This document shows positions 20,986-30,719 of a DNA stretch of 36,492 nucleotides, piece by piece; the stretch's first letter is position 1, and every line of letters starts with the position of its first letter. The stretch is from Pseudomonadales bacterium (GTDB taxonomy: Bacteria > Pseudomonadota > Gammaproteobacteria > Pseudomonadales > Ketobacteraceae), in NCBI GenBank assembly GCA_020062665.1, contig JAGUVW010000028.1:1-36492 (forward strand), written 5' to 3'. The notes beneath the pieces were generated by a model. That model was not told where the DNA came from. It searched no databases and saw nothing but the letters and a program-made list of their open reading frames with translations. The position numbers were made by a program, and so were the translations under genes.

Positions 20986-23652
20986 TTACGCTATCTGGTA
21001 GGTGAAGTTGCCTTCCTCGGTCACGCCCACGTGGATTTTCTTCACGGGTTGCTCGCTGGCCATGTGATGCAGACACTCGCTGGCCAGATCCGGCAGCAAG
21101 GTCTTGTTGAGGATGTTTTCGATGTTGCGGGCACCGGTCTCTGCTTCCTGACAGCGCGCCACGATGTGCAGCAGCACGTCATCGTCGAAACTGAAGTCCG
21201 CGCCATAATGACTGCGCACCCGCTTGGCAATGCGCCGCAAATTGATGCCGGCAATCTTCATCATGTTTTCGTCATCGAGCGGGTTGTAGGCGATGAGTGT
21301 GGTGCGGCCCAGAAACGCCGGTTTGAAATGACGCATCAGGTGTGGGCGGATGTTGTCGAGCACTACGTCGGGATCGGGCCGTTCTTCCACCTGGTTGAAG
21401 ATGGCGCGAATGGCGTCTTCGCCCGCGTTCGAGGTCATGATGATCACGGTGTTCTTGAAATCGATGTCACGACCTTCGCCGTCCTTGATGGTGCCCTTGT
21501 CGAACAGGTTGTAGAAAATATCCTGCACGCCGGGATGTGCCTTCTCCATTTCATCCAGCAGGATGATGGAGTAGGGTTTGCGTCGCGCCGCTTCGGTGAG
21601 CACACCGCCTTCGCCGTAGCCCACGTAGCCCGGCGGTGAGCCCAGCAGCATGGAGACTTTGTGCTCTTCCTTGAACTCGGACATGTTGATGGTGGTGATG
21701 CTGTGTTCGCCGCCGAACAGGATGTCGCTCAGTGCCAGCGCGGTTTCAGTTTTACCCACGCCGCTGGTGCCCACGAACAGGAACACGCCGATGGGTTTGC
21801 GCGGATCCGTGAGGCCCGCGCGGGAGGTGCGAATGGCCTTGGCCACCGCCGCCAGTGCGTGATCCTGACCGATGATGCGTTCCTGCAGACGCTCCTGCAG
21901 GTTCAGGATCGAGGTGATTTCGTCGCTCACCATCTTGCCCACCGGGATGCCGGTCCAGTTGGCCACCACTTCTGCCACCGCCTGATCATCCACCGATGCC
22001 TGCATCAGCGGATGCTTGCCCTGGATTTCTGCCAGTGCATGGGTCTGCTTGCGCATTTCCGCCTTGAGTTCTGCCAGTTTGGCGTCGTCGATCTCGCGGG
22101 ATTCGCCGGCCTGGGTGTGGAGGAAATCCGTTTCGATCTGGCTGCGCAGATCACGGATGGTCTGGATCAACTGCTTTTCCTGTTCCCACTGGGCTTCGAA
22201 TTTTTTCAGATCTTCTTCGGTTTTTTCCTTGCTCGCCTTCAGCTGGGCGATGCGCTCGTCGTAGATGCCGCTGGCGGAATTTTCCCGCTCCAACTTGGCG
22301 ATGTTGAGGCCGTCCTGGTGAATCTTGCGACGGGCATCTTCGATGGCGGCGGGCGTTGCCGTCTGGCTCAGGGCCACACGGGCGCAGGCGGTGTCCAGCA
22401 GGCTCACGGATTTGTCCGGCAGCTGACGGCCGGGAATATAACGGTGCGACAGCTTCACCGACGCCTCGATGGCTGAATCCAGAATGCGTACCTTGTGGTG
22501 ATCTTCCAGCGACTTGGCGATGCCGCGCATCATGTTGATGGCTTTGTCTTCGTCGGGCTCCTCCACTTTCACGACCTGGAAGCGGCGGGTGAGGGCAGGA
22601 TCGCGCTCGAAATATTTTTTGTACTCGGCCCAGGTGGTGGCGGCGACGGTGCGCATCTCGCCACGGGCCAGTGCGGGCTTCAGCAGGTTCGCGGCGTCGC
22701 CCTGGCCTTCCTTGCCGCCGGCACCGATCAGGGTGTGGGCCTCATCGATGAACATGATGATGGGCTGGAGCGAGCCCTTCACTTCTTCGATCACGGACTT
22801 CAGACGGTTTTCGAATTCACCTTTCACACTGGCGCCGGCCTGCAGCAGACCCAGATCGAGTGTGTGGACGGCGACACCACGCAGCGGCTCCGGCACATCG
22901 TCGTTGGCGATCCGCAGGGCGAAGCCTTCCACCACGGCGGTTTTACCCACGCCGGCTTCACCGGTGAGGATCGGATTGTTCTGGCGACGACGGGTGAGGA
23001 TATCGATGCACTGGCGGATTTCCTCGTCGCGGCCCAGCACTGGATCGATCTTGCCCTGCTTGGCTTTTTCGGTGAGGTTGATGGTGTACTTGTCCAGCGC
23101 AGGCGTTTTCGATGGCCGCACGTTGGGCGCGCCGTCGGCAGTGGTGGTGCGGCTGTCGTGCGTGCCCGACGACGATTCCGCCGTGGTGCCGATGATGGCG
23201 CGGGCGGTCTCGCGCAGGGATTCCGGTGCGATGCTCTTGAATTCCGGCGATGCCTCGATCAGCGAACGACGTGCGATGTCATCCAGCAGCAACGCCGCCA
23301 GCAGGTGGCCGCTGGTGATCATGCCGTGGCCGTAATCCACCGAGCTGATCATCCAGGCATTCTTGCTGGCATCGACGATGGCGGGCGACAGCGCCGCCGG
23401 GCGCGAGCTGCCGGACTTGAATTTTTCGATGGTGCCGGTGAGCTGTTTGGCGACGCGGCTCACATCCACCTCATGCTTCTGCAGCAGCGCGCTGAAATCG
23501 CTGTCCACTGCCTCCAGCAGTTTCAGCAGCCAGTGTTCCACCTCCACGTTGTAGTGGGTGCGGTTGATGCAGATGCCGGCGGCACCTTCCAGCGCATTGC
23601 GCAGAGTGGGCGACATTTTGTCGACCAGGGATTTCAGGTTCACGTTGATCAT
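20986..23652 (-). CDS. tssH: T6SS sheath-recycling AAA+ ATPase ClpV
   Basis: The 888-residue protein is a full-length ClpB-like double AAA+ ATPase. The N domain (NLKSLVDKMSPTLRNALEGAA) carries the helix typical of ClpV that binds the contracted sheath. The first Walker A is GEAGVGKT at 231-238 with Walker B IIMFIDEAH; the second is GTSGVGKTE, near residue 620, with ILLDEMEKAHP. A coiled-coil middle domain (about 400-530) is present. In the cytoplasm it unfolds contracted TssB/TssC sheath for reuse, using ATP. Its ATG overlaps the tssG stop as ATGA, so the two are translationally coupled. Nothing suggests loss of function. Confidence 0.97.
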   Translation of the reverse strand: MINVNLKSLVDKMSPTLRNALEGAAGICINRTHYNVEVEHWLLKLLEAVDSDFSALLQKHEVDVSRVAKQLTGTIEKFKSGSSRPAALSPAIVDASKNAWMISSVDYGHGMITSGHLLAALLLDDIARRSLIEASPEFKSIAPESLRETARAIIGTTAESSSGTHDSRTTTADGAPNVRPSKTPALDKYTINLTEKAKQGKIDPVLGRDEEIRQCIDILTRRRQNNPILTGEAGVGKTAVVEGFALRIANDDVPEPLRGVAVHTLDLGLLQAGASVKGEFENRLKSVIEEVKGSLQPIIMFIDEAHTLIGAGGKEGQGDAANLLKPALARGEMRTVAATTWAEYKKYFERDPALTRRFQVVKVEEPDEDKAINMMRGIAKSLEDHHKVRILDSAIEASVKLSHRYIPGRQLPDKSVSLLDTACARVALSQTATPAAIEDARRKIHQDGLNIAKLERENSASGIYDERIAQLKASKEKTEEDLKKFEAQWEQEKQLIQTIRDLRSQIETDFLHTQAGESREIDDAKLAELKAEMRKQTHALAEIQGKHPLMQASVDDQAVAEVVANWTGIPVGKMVSDEITSILNLQERLQERIIGQDHALAAVAKAIRTSRAGLTDPRKPIGVFLFVGTSGVGKTETALALSDILFGGEHSITTINMSEFKEEHKVSMLLGSPPGYVGYGEGGVLTEAARRKPYSIILLDEMEKAHPGVQDIFYNLFDKGTIKDGEGRDIDFKNTVIIMTSNAGEDAIRAIFNQVEERPDPDVVLDNIRPHLMRHFKPAFLGRTTLIAYNPLDDENMMKIAGINLRRIAKRVRSHYGADFSFDDDVLLHIVARCQEAETGARNIENILNKTLLPDLASECLHHMASEQPVKKIHVGVTEEGNFTYQIA

Positions 23653-24821
23653 GGTGCAGTTCCCTGTGATGAAGTGGCGGTTTTGGAATTGACGAGAATG
23701 CGGACGAGCTGTGGTGTGGCGGAGGATTCCCGCGCGGATTTATCCAGACTGCAGTTCCAGCCCAGCATGAGCTGGCTGCCGGCCACGGTCTTGCCGTCGA
23801 CTTTCAGCTCCTGGCCCAGGCCGATGCGGGGGATTTTGTTCTGGTCGATGCAGATTTCGATGTCGAAGTCGAATTCGTTGCCCACCATGAAGCGGGCGAA
23901 GGCTTTCAGCGCCTGCATCTTCTGGCTGTTGGGATTGATGGCCACGAACTGGTCGTATTCCAGTTCGGCAATGCGGATGCGGAATTTGCTTTGCACGTCC
24001 CAGCACTGGCGGCCCAGGATCACATTCATGCCCAGAAAATTGTTCTGGCCCTGGGGTTGGTCGCGGCCGGGCAGACGGCTGCGCATGTCTTCGGGCAGGG
24101 TTTGCCACTGGGGAATGAACTGCTCCACCGTGATGGGCAGCTCGAAATACTGTTGCAGGATGCGCGCGAGCGTCGGCGCCGACGGTGCGCCGCGGCCCAG
24201 ATGTGCGCCATAGCCCAGCAACGCCTCGTCGGGCAGCGGCAGGCGATCTTCCAGTTGCGAGGTACCCAGCCCGGCCAGACTGGCCAGCACCTGGCTGAAC
24301 AGATCGCGCTGCTGCTTGCCGTCGGTGCGGCTGCGCTCGAACGCCACCGGCAGCCGGTATTTGTGCCACGACTGAAAATAGAGCGACGTGCTGCGGTGAT
24401 TGAGTACGTCGAGAAATTCTGCCAGCGCGCGATCTTTCTGCCGCAGACGCTTGATCACCAGTTCGCTCATGTGGAACGGCAGGATGCCGTTGCTGCCGAA
24501 CAGGCCGAAAATATTCACCCGCACCTGCCATTGCTGCTTGGGCGCTTCCTCGGCGTCCTGACTGATGGTGTCGGCGATTTCCACCTGATCGATATCGGTG
24601 CCGCGAAACGCCAGACTGGCATTGGCGCGGAAACGGATGCTCTCGCGGTTGGGCGGCGCGCCCATGGCTACCGGCACCTGCGCGAACGGACGCTGATCCT
24701 GCGCCAGAATCTGGGCAGCCCGCTCCAGCAACCGCACCGCCTGGAAAAAATCGAAGCGTTGCGGTTCCCGTTGCAGCTGCTCGGTTACAGCAGCACTTGT
24801 TCGCCGGCGCGCGGAGGCCAT
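23649..24821 (-). CDS. tssG: T6SS baseplate subunit TssG
   Basis: From ATG 24821 the protein has 390 residues. REPQRFDFFQAVRLLERAAQ near the N-terminus is the usual TssG opening (F-x-F-FQAVRLLE), followed by SLAFRGTDIDQVEI, GLFGSNGILPFHMSEL and HRSTSLYFQSWHKYR, all typical of the family. TssG joins TssE, TssF and TssK in the baseplate wedge that docks the tail on the membrane complex. The chosen start overlaps the tssF 3' end by 37 bases and is preceded by GGGGAA; longer in-frame starts lie deep in tssF. The stop overlaps the clpV start. It is somewhat long for the family, mainly in the N-terminal tail. Confidence 0.94.
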   Translation of the reverse strand: MASARRRTSAAVTEQLQREPQRFDFFQAVRLLERAAQILAQDQRPFAQVPVAMGAPPNRESIRFRANASLAFRGTDIDQVEIADTISQDAEEAPKQQWQVRVNIFGLFGSNGILPFHMSELVIKRLRQKDRALAEFLDVLNHRSTSLYFQSWHKYRLPVAFERSRTDGKQQRDLFSQVLASLAGLGTSQLEDRLPLPDEALLGYGAHLGRGAPSAPTLARILQQYFELPITVEQFIPQWQTLPEDMRSRLPGRDQPQGQNNFLGMNVILGRQCWDVQSKFRIRIAELEYDQFVAINPNSQKMQALKAFARFMVGNEFDFDIEICIDQNKIPRIGLGQELKVDGKTVAGSQLMLGWNCSLDKSARESSATPQLVRILVNSKTATSSQGTAP

Positions 24822-26608
24822 CGCTTCAATTCCCCATCGGTATTGCTCAGTCGTGCGATCAGTCGGGTAAACGAATTCAGCGTGCAGTACAGGGCCAGAA
24901 AACGTTCCAGCACGCTGGCAAACAGGAACGCGGAACCGCCGGCAATCAGTCGCGCATCGAATTCGATTTCCACCTGGGTGCCGCGACACAGGGCGGTGCC
25001 CCGGTTGATGTGCATGGGCGCCATGATGGGCTGCGACTGGATGCTGCGGATGGATTCGATCATCTTGCGGGTGGCGTCGGAATCGCGGAAATCGTACAGG
25101 CGCAGGATTTCCTTCAGCGCGTCGCCGGTGTGATCGGCGGTGAGCGACAGATGATTCAGTCGCAGATGGGACATCAGGCGCCAGTGCGCGCGGTTGCGCA
25201 GCGGCGGACGCAGCGTGGCGGTGGGCTGGGTGATGCAGTGAATCGAACTCACCGGCGCGTCGCCTTCCACCAGGCTCAGACGCGGCTGCTGGTTGCCGGC
25301 GGGCAGCTTGGCCGGCAGGTTGCGATTGAAGCAGGTGAGGCGCAGATCCAGCACCTCGTCCTGGGGCTGGGTGGGATCGTAATTCAGATCCACCAGCGCC
25401 ACATTCACTTCCGACGCTTCCTCATTTTTGTTTTCGCCTTCGACCACCGCCAGCCGCCGTTCCAGCCAGTAGGTGCCGTGATTTTTTTCTGTATGGCGAT
25501 GCTGGATGCCGTAGAACGGCGTGTACTCGAATTTCTGTCCCACCGAGTTGGAGGCATTCACCGCATCGACGGAATAGACTTCCAGCGCACCGGTGCGGCG
25601 GCCATCGGGAATCACCCGGTATTCGTACCGGGTGTGATCCAGCGCGATGGGATCGGCCACCATGGAAAACAGGTTCACCACCGGCGTGCAGCCCAGGGCG
25701 AAGGTGCTGGCGTTGACGTAGTGTTCCAGCTCCGTGTCGGAGTGCTTCAGGTAGATGTAGAGGTTCAGTTCGTTGCCGGTATTGGGCGGCAGGAATTTCA
25801 GATCCACATCGACAAACAGAAATTTCTGCGGAAACACGAAATATTCCGTCAGCAGGCGATAGCCCATGAAAGCACTGGCGGGATACGGCAGCAATCCTTC
25901 GTCGCTGTTGAAACCCACGGGCTTGATGATGTCGGCATTGCAGAACACTGGCTGGGCATCGGTTTCGCTGCGGGCCAGCACGACTTTCAGCGCGCCGTTG
26001 AGCAGGTGTTCATACAGCGGGTAGATATGCTTGGGCTGGCCGCGCAGAAAAAACCGCACCTTGCCCGGCTTGATGGCAGAAAAGGTGAGGCTGGGTTCCA
26101 GCGTGCGCAGGCGCAGACGCAGCACCGCGTCGGCACCGCCGATGTCGTTGGCGCCGGGTGCCACGAAGGGCCGCGCCAGCAGGTGCGCCGAATCCACCTT
26201 GATCGGCTGGATGTCCACCGGATAACGGGTGGTGAAGCGACAGCTTTCGCCGCCGAAACTGTCGGTGTTGAGTTCGGTGCCGGCGGCAATGCGGGTGCAT
26301 TGATCGAGCGCGTCGGCCGCCTGGAACTGCACGATGCTCATGGATGGAATCGGGCGCTGGTAATGCGGGTACAGCGTGCCCAGCAGGCCATCGGTGAGTT
26401 CGGGAAAATCGTCTTCGAGCTTGTCCTGGATGCGGGCATTCAGCAGCGCCACGCCATCGAGCAGGCGATCCACAAAGGGATCTTCCGGCCGTTCGTTGGA
26501 AATGCGCAGACGGCTGCCGATCTTGGGATGGCGCTGGGCGTATTCCCCCATGGCCTTGTGCAAGAAGGCCAGCTCTTTTTCATAGTGCTTGAGCAGTTCA
26601 TCGCTCAT
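24785..26608 (-). CDS. tssF: T6SS baseplate subunit TssF
   Basis: The 607-residue protein is a standard-length TssF. It begins ELLKHYEKELAFLHKAMGEYA and continues with HPKIGSRLRI, then FVDRLLDGVALLNARIQDKLEDDFPEL-type sequence (about 48-75), GTLYPHYQRPIPSMSI and later FTPFYGIQHRH-like and RTRLYDFRD-like regions. TssF forms the core wedge of the baseplate with TssE, TssG and TssK. Its start ATG 26608 directly abuts the tssE stop. The tssG gene begins within its last 37 bases. No frameshift is seen. Confidence 0.95.
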   Translation of the reverse strand: MSDELLKHYEKELAFLHKAMGEYAQRHPKIGSRLRISNERPEDPFVDRLLDGVALLNARIQDKLEDDFPELTDGLLGTLYPHYQRPIPSMSIVQFQAADALDQCTRIAAGTELNTDSFGGESCRFTTRYPVDIQPIKVDSAHLLARPFVAPGANDIGGADAVLRLRLRTLEPSLTFSAIKPGKVRFFLRGQPKHIYPLYEHLLNGALKVVLARSETDAQPVFCNADIIKPVGFNSDEGLLPYPASAFMGYRLLTEYFVFPQKFLFVDVDLKFLPPNTGNELNLYIYLKHSDTELEHYVNASTFALGCTPVVNLFSMVADPIALDHTRYEYRVIPDGRRTGALEVYSVDAVNASNSVGQKFEYTPFYGIQHRHTEKNHGTYWLERRLAVVEGENKNEEASEVNVALVDLNYDPTQPQDEVLDLRLTCFNRNLPAKLPAGNQQPRLSLVEGDAPVSSIHCITQPTATLRPPLRNRAHWRLMSHLRLNHLSLTADHTGDALKEILRLYDFRDSDATRKMIESIRSIQSQPIMAPMHINRGTALCRGTQVEIEFDARLIAGGSAFLFASVLERFLALYCTLNSFTRLIARLSNTDGELKRWPPRAGEQVLL

Positions 26609-27094
26609 TCACGAACTCTCCGCAACGGTCACCGAACGGGTGACGGGGTTGAGCGCCGAATCGAACACAATGAGTTCCTCGGCGGACAGGGCAAACAGGG
26701 TGGCTTCCACGCGAAAGCGGATGCTGGGATCTTCCGGATCGAAACCGCTTTTGGTGGTGACCTTGACGCTGCGGATGCGCGGCTCGAAGCGTTTGATGGT
26801 GTCTTCCACCAGGCGACAGAATTCCTGCCGCGCCTTTTGCGAGCCCAGGTTCAGGGTGGCGGCATCCGGCAGACCATAGTTGTGCAGGGCTTTCTGGCTT
26901 TGCTGCAGATTGTCCGGCGGCGCGATGCAGCACTGGCGCGAATTGAACAGAGCTTCCAGATCCCGCCGCACACTTTCCTTCAATTGATGGATCAGCAGAT
27001 GCTGGGCGCGATCACGATCCTGGGTCTGCTCCGGATTGTCGTCCAGCAGACGATCGAGCAGGGGAACCGTGAGTTTCTGGTCGGCGCTGATCAT
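26609..27094 (-). CDS. tssE: T6SS baseplate subunit TssE (gp25-like)
   Basis: The 161-residue protein is a gp25-like TssE: QLKESVRRDLEALFNSRQ, LHNYGLPD, RLVEDTIKRFEPRIRSVKV and FRVEATLF are family motifs. It starts the sheath at the baseplate. ATG 27094 is chosen; GTG 27097 one codon earlier overlaps the preceding tssC-like stop (TAGTGATG), so either start is coupled to that gene. The next gene, tssF, starts immediately after its stop. The product is slightly longer than some TssE proteins but has no extra domain. Confidence 0.94.
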   Translation of the reverse strand: MISADQKLTVPLLDRLLDDNPEQTQDRDRAQHLLIHQLKESVRRDLEALFNSRQCCIAPPDNLQQSQKALHNYGLPDAATLNLGSQKARQEFCRLVEDTIKRFEPRIRSVKVTTKSGFDPEDPSIRFRVEATLFALSAEELIVFDSALNPVTRSVTVAESS

Positions 27095-27096
27095 CA

Positions 27097-28575
27097 CTAT
27101 CCCCTGGCTCCAATGCCGGCGCCGGACAGCTCAGTGGTAAGCTTCAATTCCGACACCAGATTTTCCGCGATGTAGTGCGGCTTCAGATAAATCACGCAGG
27201 TGTACTGGCCGGGCTTGCCGGGAATTTCCCGCACGGTGAGGCGCGCATCCCGCAGCGGATATTTGGCCCGCATGTCCCAGCTCAGGTCGTCGCGGCCGGT
27301 GGTGTAGCGGTTGAGCCAGCTTGTCAGCATGTGCTCGCATTCTTTTTCCGTGGTGTAGCTGCCCACCTTGTCGCGGATCATCACTTTCAGGTAGTGGGCA
27401 AAGCGCGACGCGCACAACACCTGCTGCAGCATGGCGCTGATGCGGGCGTTGGCGGTGGCGCTTTTCTCGCTGAAGTTTTTTGCGGCGTGCAGCGACGGAT
27501 TGCTGTGAAATGCGGCCAGTGGCACGCCATAGCATTGGCACAGGGCCATCAGTCCCAGGTCGTTGAGTTCGCGCTCGATGTTGTCGGTGATGACCACGTC
27601 GGTGAGGATGTGGCAGGCGCCGGTGCTGTCGCGGATGGGCACGGGTGCATAGCCGGTCACCACGCCGCCCGCCAGTTGATCCCGTGGCACGCCCCGGGTC
27701 TGCGCAAACCAGCCGATGTTGCCGAATTCGCGGATGATGACGCTGGCGAAGGCGAACGCGGCGTTGCCCCACAGATAGTGTTCCGGCCGGTAGCAATGTT
27801 CGACAAAGGGAAACTCACCGGCACGGCTTTCATGCGGCGCGCGCAAAATAATGCGGGGCAGGGTGAGCGCCATGAAGCGGGTGTCCTCGCTCTGGCGGAA
27901 GCTGCGCCACTTGATGTATTCCTGCTGCTGGAAAATCGCGGAAAAGTTCAGGTGGCTGCCCAGGCTGTGATAGTCGTCCAGCCCGAACAGTTGTGGCGCG
28001 GCACCGCAGATGAAAGGTGAGAACGACGCAGCAGCAATCTGTGCCAGCCCCTGCAGGGTGTCGATGTCGTTGTAGGGATAGCCCGGGTAGGGGCGGTGAC
28101 ACACGTAGAAATCCCCGATCAGCAGGCCGTAAGGCTGGCCGCCGGGTGTACCGAATTCATCGGAATAAATGCGCTGGAACAGTTGGCTCTGGTCGAATTC
28201 CTGGGCCTTGGCGATGTCCTTGCTGATTTCATTCCAGCTGATGTTGAGCAGGCGCAGTTTGATGTCGGGATAGGGATAGCTTTCGTCGCAGAGTTTTTTC
28301 AGGCTGCGCCAGGAGGCTTCCAGGCGCTGAAAATCCGGGTGATGCAGGATGGCGTTGAGTTGTTCGCTGATCAGTTCGTCGATCAGGGCCACCTGGCGTG
28401 ACAGCCACTGCACCACCGGCAACGAGTGGGTGTCGGGATTGGCGTCGAAATGGGTGAGCCACAGACGAAACGCGTCGGCGTCATCCTTGCTCTGCAGAAA
28501 GGACGCGAGCGCGTTCCCCGGCGTGGAGCCGGTGGCAGTCTGGCTGGCGCTTAGCAGATCGGCAAGAATGGGCAT
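27097..28575 (-). CDS. tssC: Second TssC-family sheath protein
   Basis: The 492-residue protein is a full-length paralogue of the TssC encoded just upstream. It keeps FDQSQLFQRIYSDEFGTPGG, PYGLLIGDF, the CGAAPQLFGLDDY segment, YLWGNAAFAFASV and the C-terminal FAHYLKVMIRDKVG. The N-terminus diverges (ILADLLSASQTATGS). Such tandem TssC genes occur in some gammaproteobacterial T6SS clusters; whether both enter one sheath is not known. ATG 28575 has no Shine-Dalgarno and follows a terminator-like hairpin by 13 bases, so expression is probably lower than that of TssB/TssC. It is coupled to tssE downstream. Confidence 0.93.
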   Translation of the reverse strand: MPILADLLSASQTATGSTPGNALASFLQSKDDADAFRLWLTHFDANPDTHSLPVVQWLSRQVALIDELISEQLNAILHHPDFQRLEASWRSLKKLCDESYPYPDIKLRLLNISWNEISKDIAKAQEFDQSQLFQRIYSDEFGTPGGQPYGLLIGDFYVCHRPYPGYPYNDIDTLQGLAQIAAASFSPFICGAAPQLFGLDDYHSLGSHLNFSAIFQQQEYIKWRSFRQSEDTRFMALTLPRIILRAPHESRAGEFPFVEHCYRPEHYLWGNAAFAFASVIIREFGNIGWFAQTRGVPRDQLAGGVVTGYAPVPIRDSTGACHILTDVVITDNIERELNDLGLMALCQCYGVPLAAFHSNPSLHAAKNFSEKSATANARISAMLQQVLCASRFAHYLKVMIRDKVGSYTTEKECEHMLTSWLNRYTTGRDDLSWDMRAKYPLRDARLTVREIPGKPGQYTCVIYLKPHYIAENLVSELKLTTELSGAGIGARG

Positions 28576-28580
28576 TCAAC

Positions 28581-28620
28581 AAAAACCAAACGGCGTGGCC
28601 AGTTGCCAGACCACGCCGTT
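28581..28620 (-). terminator. Intra-operon attenuator-like hairpin between tssC genes
   Basis: Read on the minus strand, AACGGCGTGG and CCACGCCGTT (10-bp perfect stem, 12-base loop) are followed by TGGTTTTTG. It begins 22 bases after the tssC stop. The T-tract is interrupted by GG, so partial termination or 3'-end protection of the tssB-tssC message is more likely than a full stop, because tssE-tssH follow in the same direction without another clear promoter. Confidence 0.65.
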
Positions 28621-28641
28621 GGCCGCTCCTCAGCGCAACGA

Positions 28642-30132
28642 TCAGCTTGCCTTCGGAATGCTGGCCACCATGCGCAGAGAGGTGGTCAGTTCCTCCATCT
28701 GCAGCCAGGGGCGCAGATAGGCGATGGCATTGTAGGAACCAGGAGCTCCCGGTGTTTCCTTCACTTCGATGCGGGCTTCTGCCAGCGGGAATTTCGCTTT
28801 CATTTCCGCGCTCGCATCCGGATTGCTGTTGGTGTACTGAGCAATCCACTTGTTCAGCCACTGCTCGCAGTTTTTCGCTTCCATGAACGAACCGATCTTG
28901 TCGCGGGCCATCACCTTCAGGTAATGGGCGATGCGACCGGTAGCCATGATGTACGGCAGACGCGCGGAAATGGCCGCGTTGGCGGTGGCATCCGGGTTGT
29001 CGTATTTTTTTGGCTTCTGGGTGGTCTGCGCGCCGAAGAACACGGAGTAGTCGGTGTTCTTGTAATGGCACAGCGGCAGGAAGCCCAGGTTCGACAGCTC
29101 CGCTTCGCGGCGGTCGGTGATGCCCACTTCGGTGGGGCACTTCTGATCCATGTCGCCATCGTCGCTCTTGAACAGGTGCGAAGGCAGGCCCTGCACCTTG
29201 CCGCCACCTTCGGCGCCGCGAATGGCAGTACACCAGCCGTTTTCGCTGAAAGCCTTGGTGAGGGTGGTGCCCATCACATAGGCAGCGTTCATCCAGGTGT
29301 ACTTGTCGTGGCTGACGGCCTTGTGCATGCCGGATTCATCCGCTTCGAATTCCTCGAAGTTGAATTCTTCCACCGGCTTGGTGTTGGCGCCGTAGGGCAG
29401 ACGCGACAGTACGCGCGGCATCACCAGGGTGACGAAGCGGGCATCTTCGGTGTCACGGAAACTGCGGAACTTGATGTATTCCTGTGAGGCGAAAATGCCG
29501 GACAGATCGCGCGGAGTCGACAGTTCGGTGAAATCATTGAAGCCAAACATCTGGGCGCCGGCCGCGCTGATGAACGGGCAGAAACCCGCCGCAGCAACGT
29601 GGGACATGTGACCCAGCAGGTCGATGTCTTCGGGATGGCTGGTGAACTCATAGTCGCCGATCAGCGCGCCGTACGGTTCACCACCGGCGGTGCCGAATTC
29701 CGCTTCGTAGATTTTCTTGAAGGTCTGGCTCTGATCGAATTCCACGGCCTTGTCCAGATCCTTGAACAGCTCCCGCTTGCTGACGTTGAACATGCGGATT
29801 TTCAGGCCGGTGCCGGTTTCGGAATTCATCACCAGATGGTTCAGGCCGCGCCAGGAGCCTTCCACTTTCTGCAGCTTTTCGTTGTGCAGGATGGCAGACA
29901 GCTGCTTGGAGATGGCGGCGTCGATGGCGGTGATGGCGTTGTTGATGGTTTTGGTGAGGTTGCGATCCCAGGTGACAGTGCCGGCCATGACCTGCTTGGT
30001 CAGGTTGGCGATCAGATCCTGGGCTTCGTCGCGGCCGGTCTGCTTGGTGGCGCCGATCGCCAGTTCCAGCAGGCTTAACGAGCCTTCGGCGGCTTCGGCG
30101 GCGCCAGCGGATTCAGTTTTTTGCTCAGCCAT
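28642..30132 (-). CDS. tssC: T6SS contractile sheath large subunit TssC
   Basis: The 496-residue protein is a typical VipB/Tss[62 protein letters not shown] and the C-terminal [15 protein letters not shown]. With TssB it forms the contractile sheath around the Hcp tube in the cytoplasm. Its ATG overlaps the tssB stop by one base (TAATG) with GGGAG upstream, a classical coupled pair that keeps the 1:1 ratio. A hairpin follows its stop. It is the most standard of the three TssC-like proteins in this cluster. Confidence 0.97.
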   Translation of the reverse strand: MAEQKTESAGAAEAAEGSLSLLELAIGATKQTGRDEAQDLIANLTKQVMAGTVTWDRNLTKTINNAITAIDAAISKQLSAILHNEKLQKVEGSWRGLNHLVMNSETGTGLKIRMFNVSKRELFKDLDKAVEFDQSQTFKKIYEAEFGTAGGEPYGALIGDYEFTSHPEDIDLLGHMSHVAAAGFCPFISAAGAQMFGFNDFTELSTPRDLSGIFASQEYIKFRSFRDTEDARFVTLVMPRVLSRLPYGANTKPVEEFNFEEFEADESGMHKAVSHDKYTWMNAAYVMGTTLTKAFSENGWCTAIRGAEGGGKVQGLPSHLFKSDDGDMDQKCPTEVGITDRREAELSNLGFLPLCHYKNTDYSVFFGAQTTQKPKKYDNPDATANAAISARLPYIMATGRIAHYLKVMARDKIGSFMEAKNCEQWLNKWIAQYTNSNPDASAEMKAKFPLAEARIEVKETPGAPGSYNAIAYLRPWLQMEELTTSLRMVASIPKAS

Positions 30133-30647
30133 TATTTATCACTCCCTTCTTTGCCCAGGCCGAGTTCCTGGGTAATGGATGCCACTTTGTCAGTGCTTTT
30201 CAGAATGTCTTCGAGGATGCCTTCCAGTTCTTCGGAGCGGTCGGCCTTGCTCATCAGGTCGCGCAGCTTGTTGCGGGCTTCCAGCAGTTGCTTGAGCGGT
30301 TCCACCTGGTTGACGATCGCGGTGGGGTGGAAGTCGTCCATGCTCTTGAACTTCAGATCCACGGCCATTTCGCTGTTGTCGCCGGCCAGGGTGTTTTCGA
30401 CCTTCATGTTGACGCTGGGTGCCACGTTGCCCATGACCTGGTTGAAGTTGTCGCGGTCGATGGAAACGAACTTGCGCTCCTTCAGGGATTTTTTGTTCTC
30501 GGTGTTGTCGCCGGAGTAATCCCCCATCACGCCCACCACGAAGGGCAGTTCCTTGGTCTGCTCGGCGCCGCCGGTTTCTACGTCGTAGGTGATGTGTACG
30601 CGCGGCTTGCGCACGCGCTTGAGTTTGTCGTGGATGCTGTCAGCCAT
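30132..30647 (-). CDS. tssB: T6SS contractile sheath small subunit TssB
   Basis: The 171-residue protein is a standard VipA/Tss[46 protein letters not shown] and [16 protein letters not shown]. It pairs with TssC in the sheath; its C-terminal helix ([11 protein letters not shown]) can interact with ClpV-accessible parts. ATG 30647 follows GGAGGAATTTCCC, one of the better ribosome sites here. A sigma-54-like promoter lies about 50-65 bases upstream, so tssB appears to open its own transcript within the cluster, after a 106-base gap from tssA. Its stop overlaps the tssC start. Confidence 0.97.
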   Translation of the reverse strand: MADSIHDKLKRVRKPRVHITYDVETGGAEQTKELPFVVGVMGDYSGDNTENKKSLKERKFVSIDRDNFNQVMGNVAPSVNMKVENTLAGDNSEMAVDLKFKSMDDFHPTAIVNQVEPLKQLLEARNKLRDLMSKADRSEELEGILEDILKSTDKVASITQELGLGKEGSDK

Positions 30648-30696
30648 GGGAAATTCCTCCGTGTCTTGCTGCCATTGGTGTAAGAGTGATCTGCTT

Positions 30697-30714
30697 TTGC
30701 ATGTTGCGTTCCAG
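30697..30714 (-). promoter_or_regulatory. Sigma-54-like promoter of tssB
   Basis: On the minus strand CTGGAACGCAACATGCAA has TGG and TGC elements with GG and GC separated by exactly 10 bases; it differs from TGGCACG-N4-TTGC by C to A and T to A. Transcription would start near 30688, giving a leader of about 40 bases before tssB ATG. Confidence 0.6.
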
Positions 30715-30719
30715 TTCCC

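Noticed and set aside
22495-24213. A 572-codon open frame on the + strand opposite clpV and tssG
   Set aside because: No domain is recognisable and it spans the overlap of two genuine minus-strand genes; it is a GC-driven shadow.
24797-27175. A 792-codon open frame on the + strand opposite tssF and tssE
   Set aside because: It runs antisense to well-supported baseplate genes, lacks a ribosome site and has low-complexity, His/Gly/Gln-rich sequence. It is a shadow frame.
27097-28575. The second TssC as a decaying duplicate
   Set aside because: The frame is intact at full length and retains the core and C-terminal motifs, so it is scored as functional.
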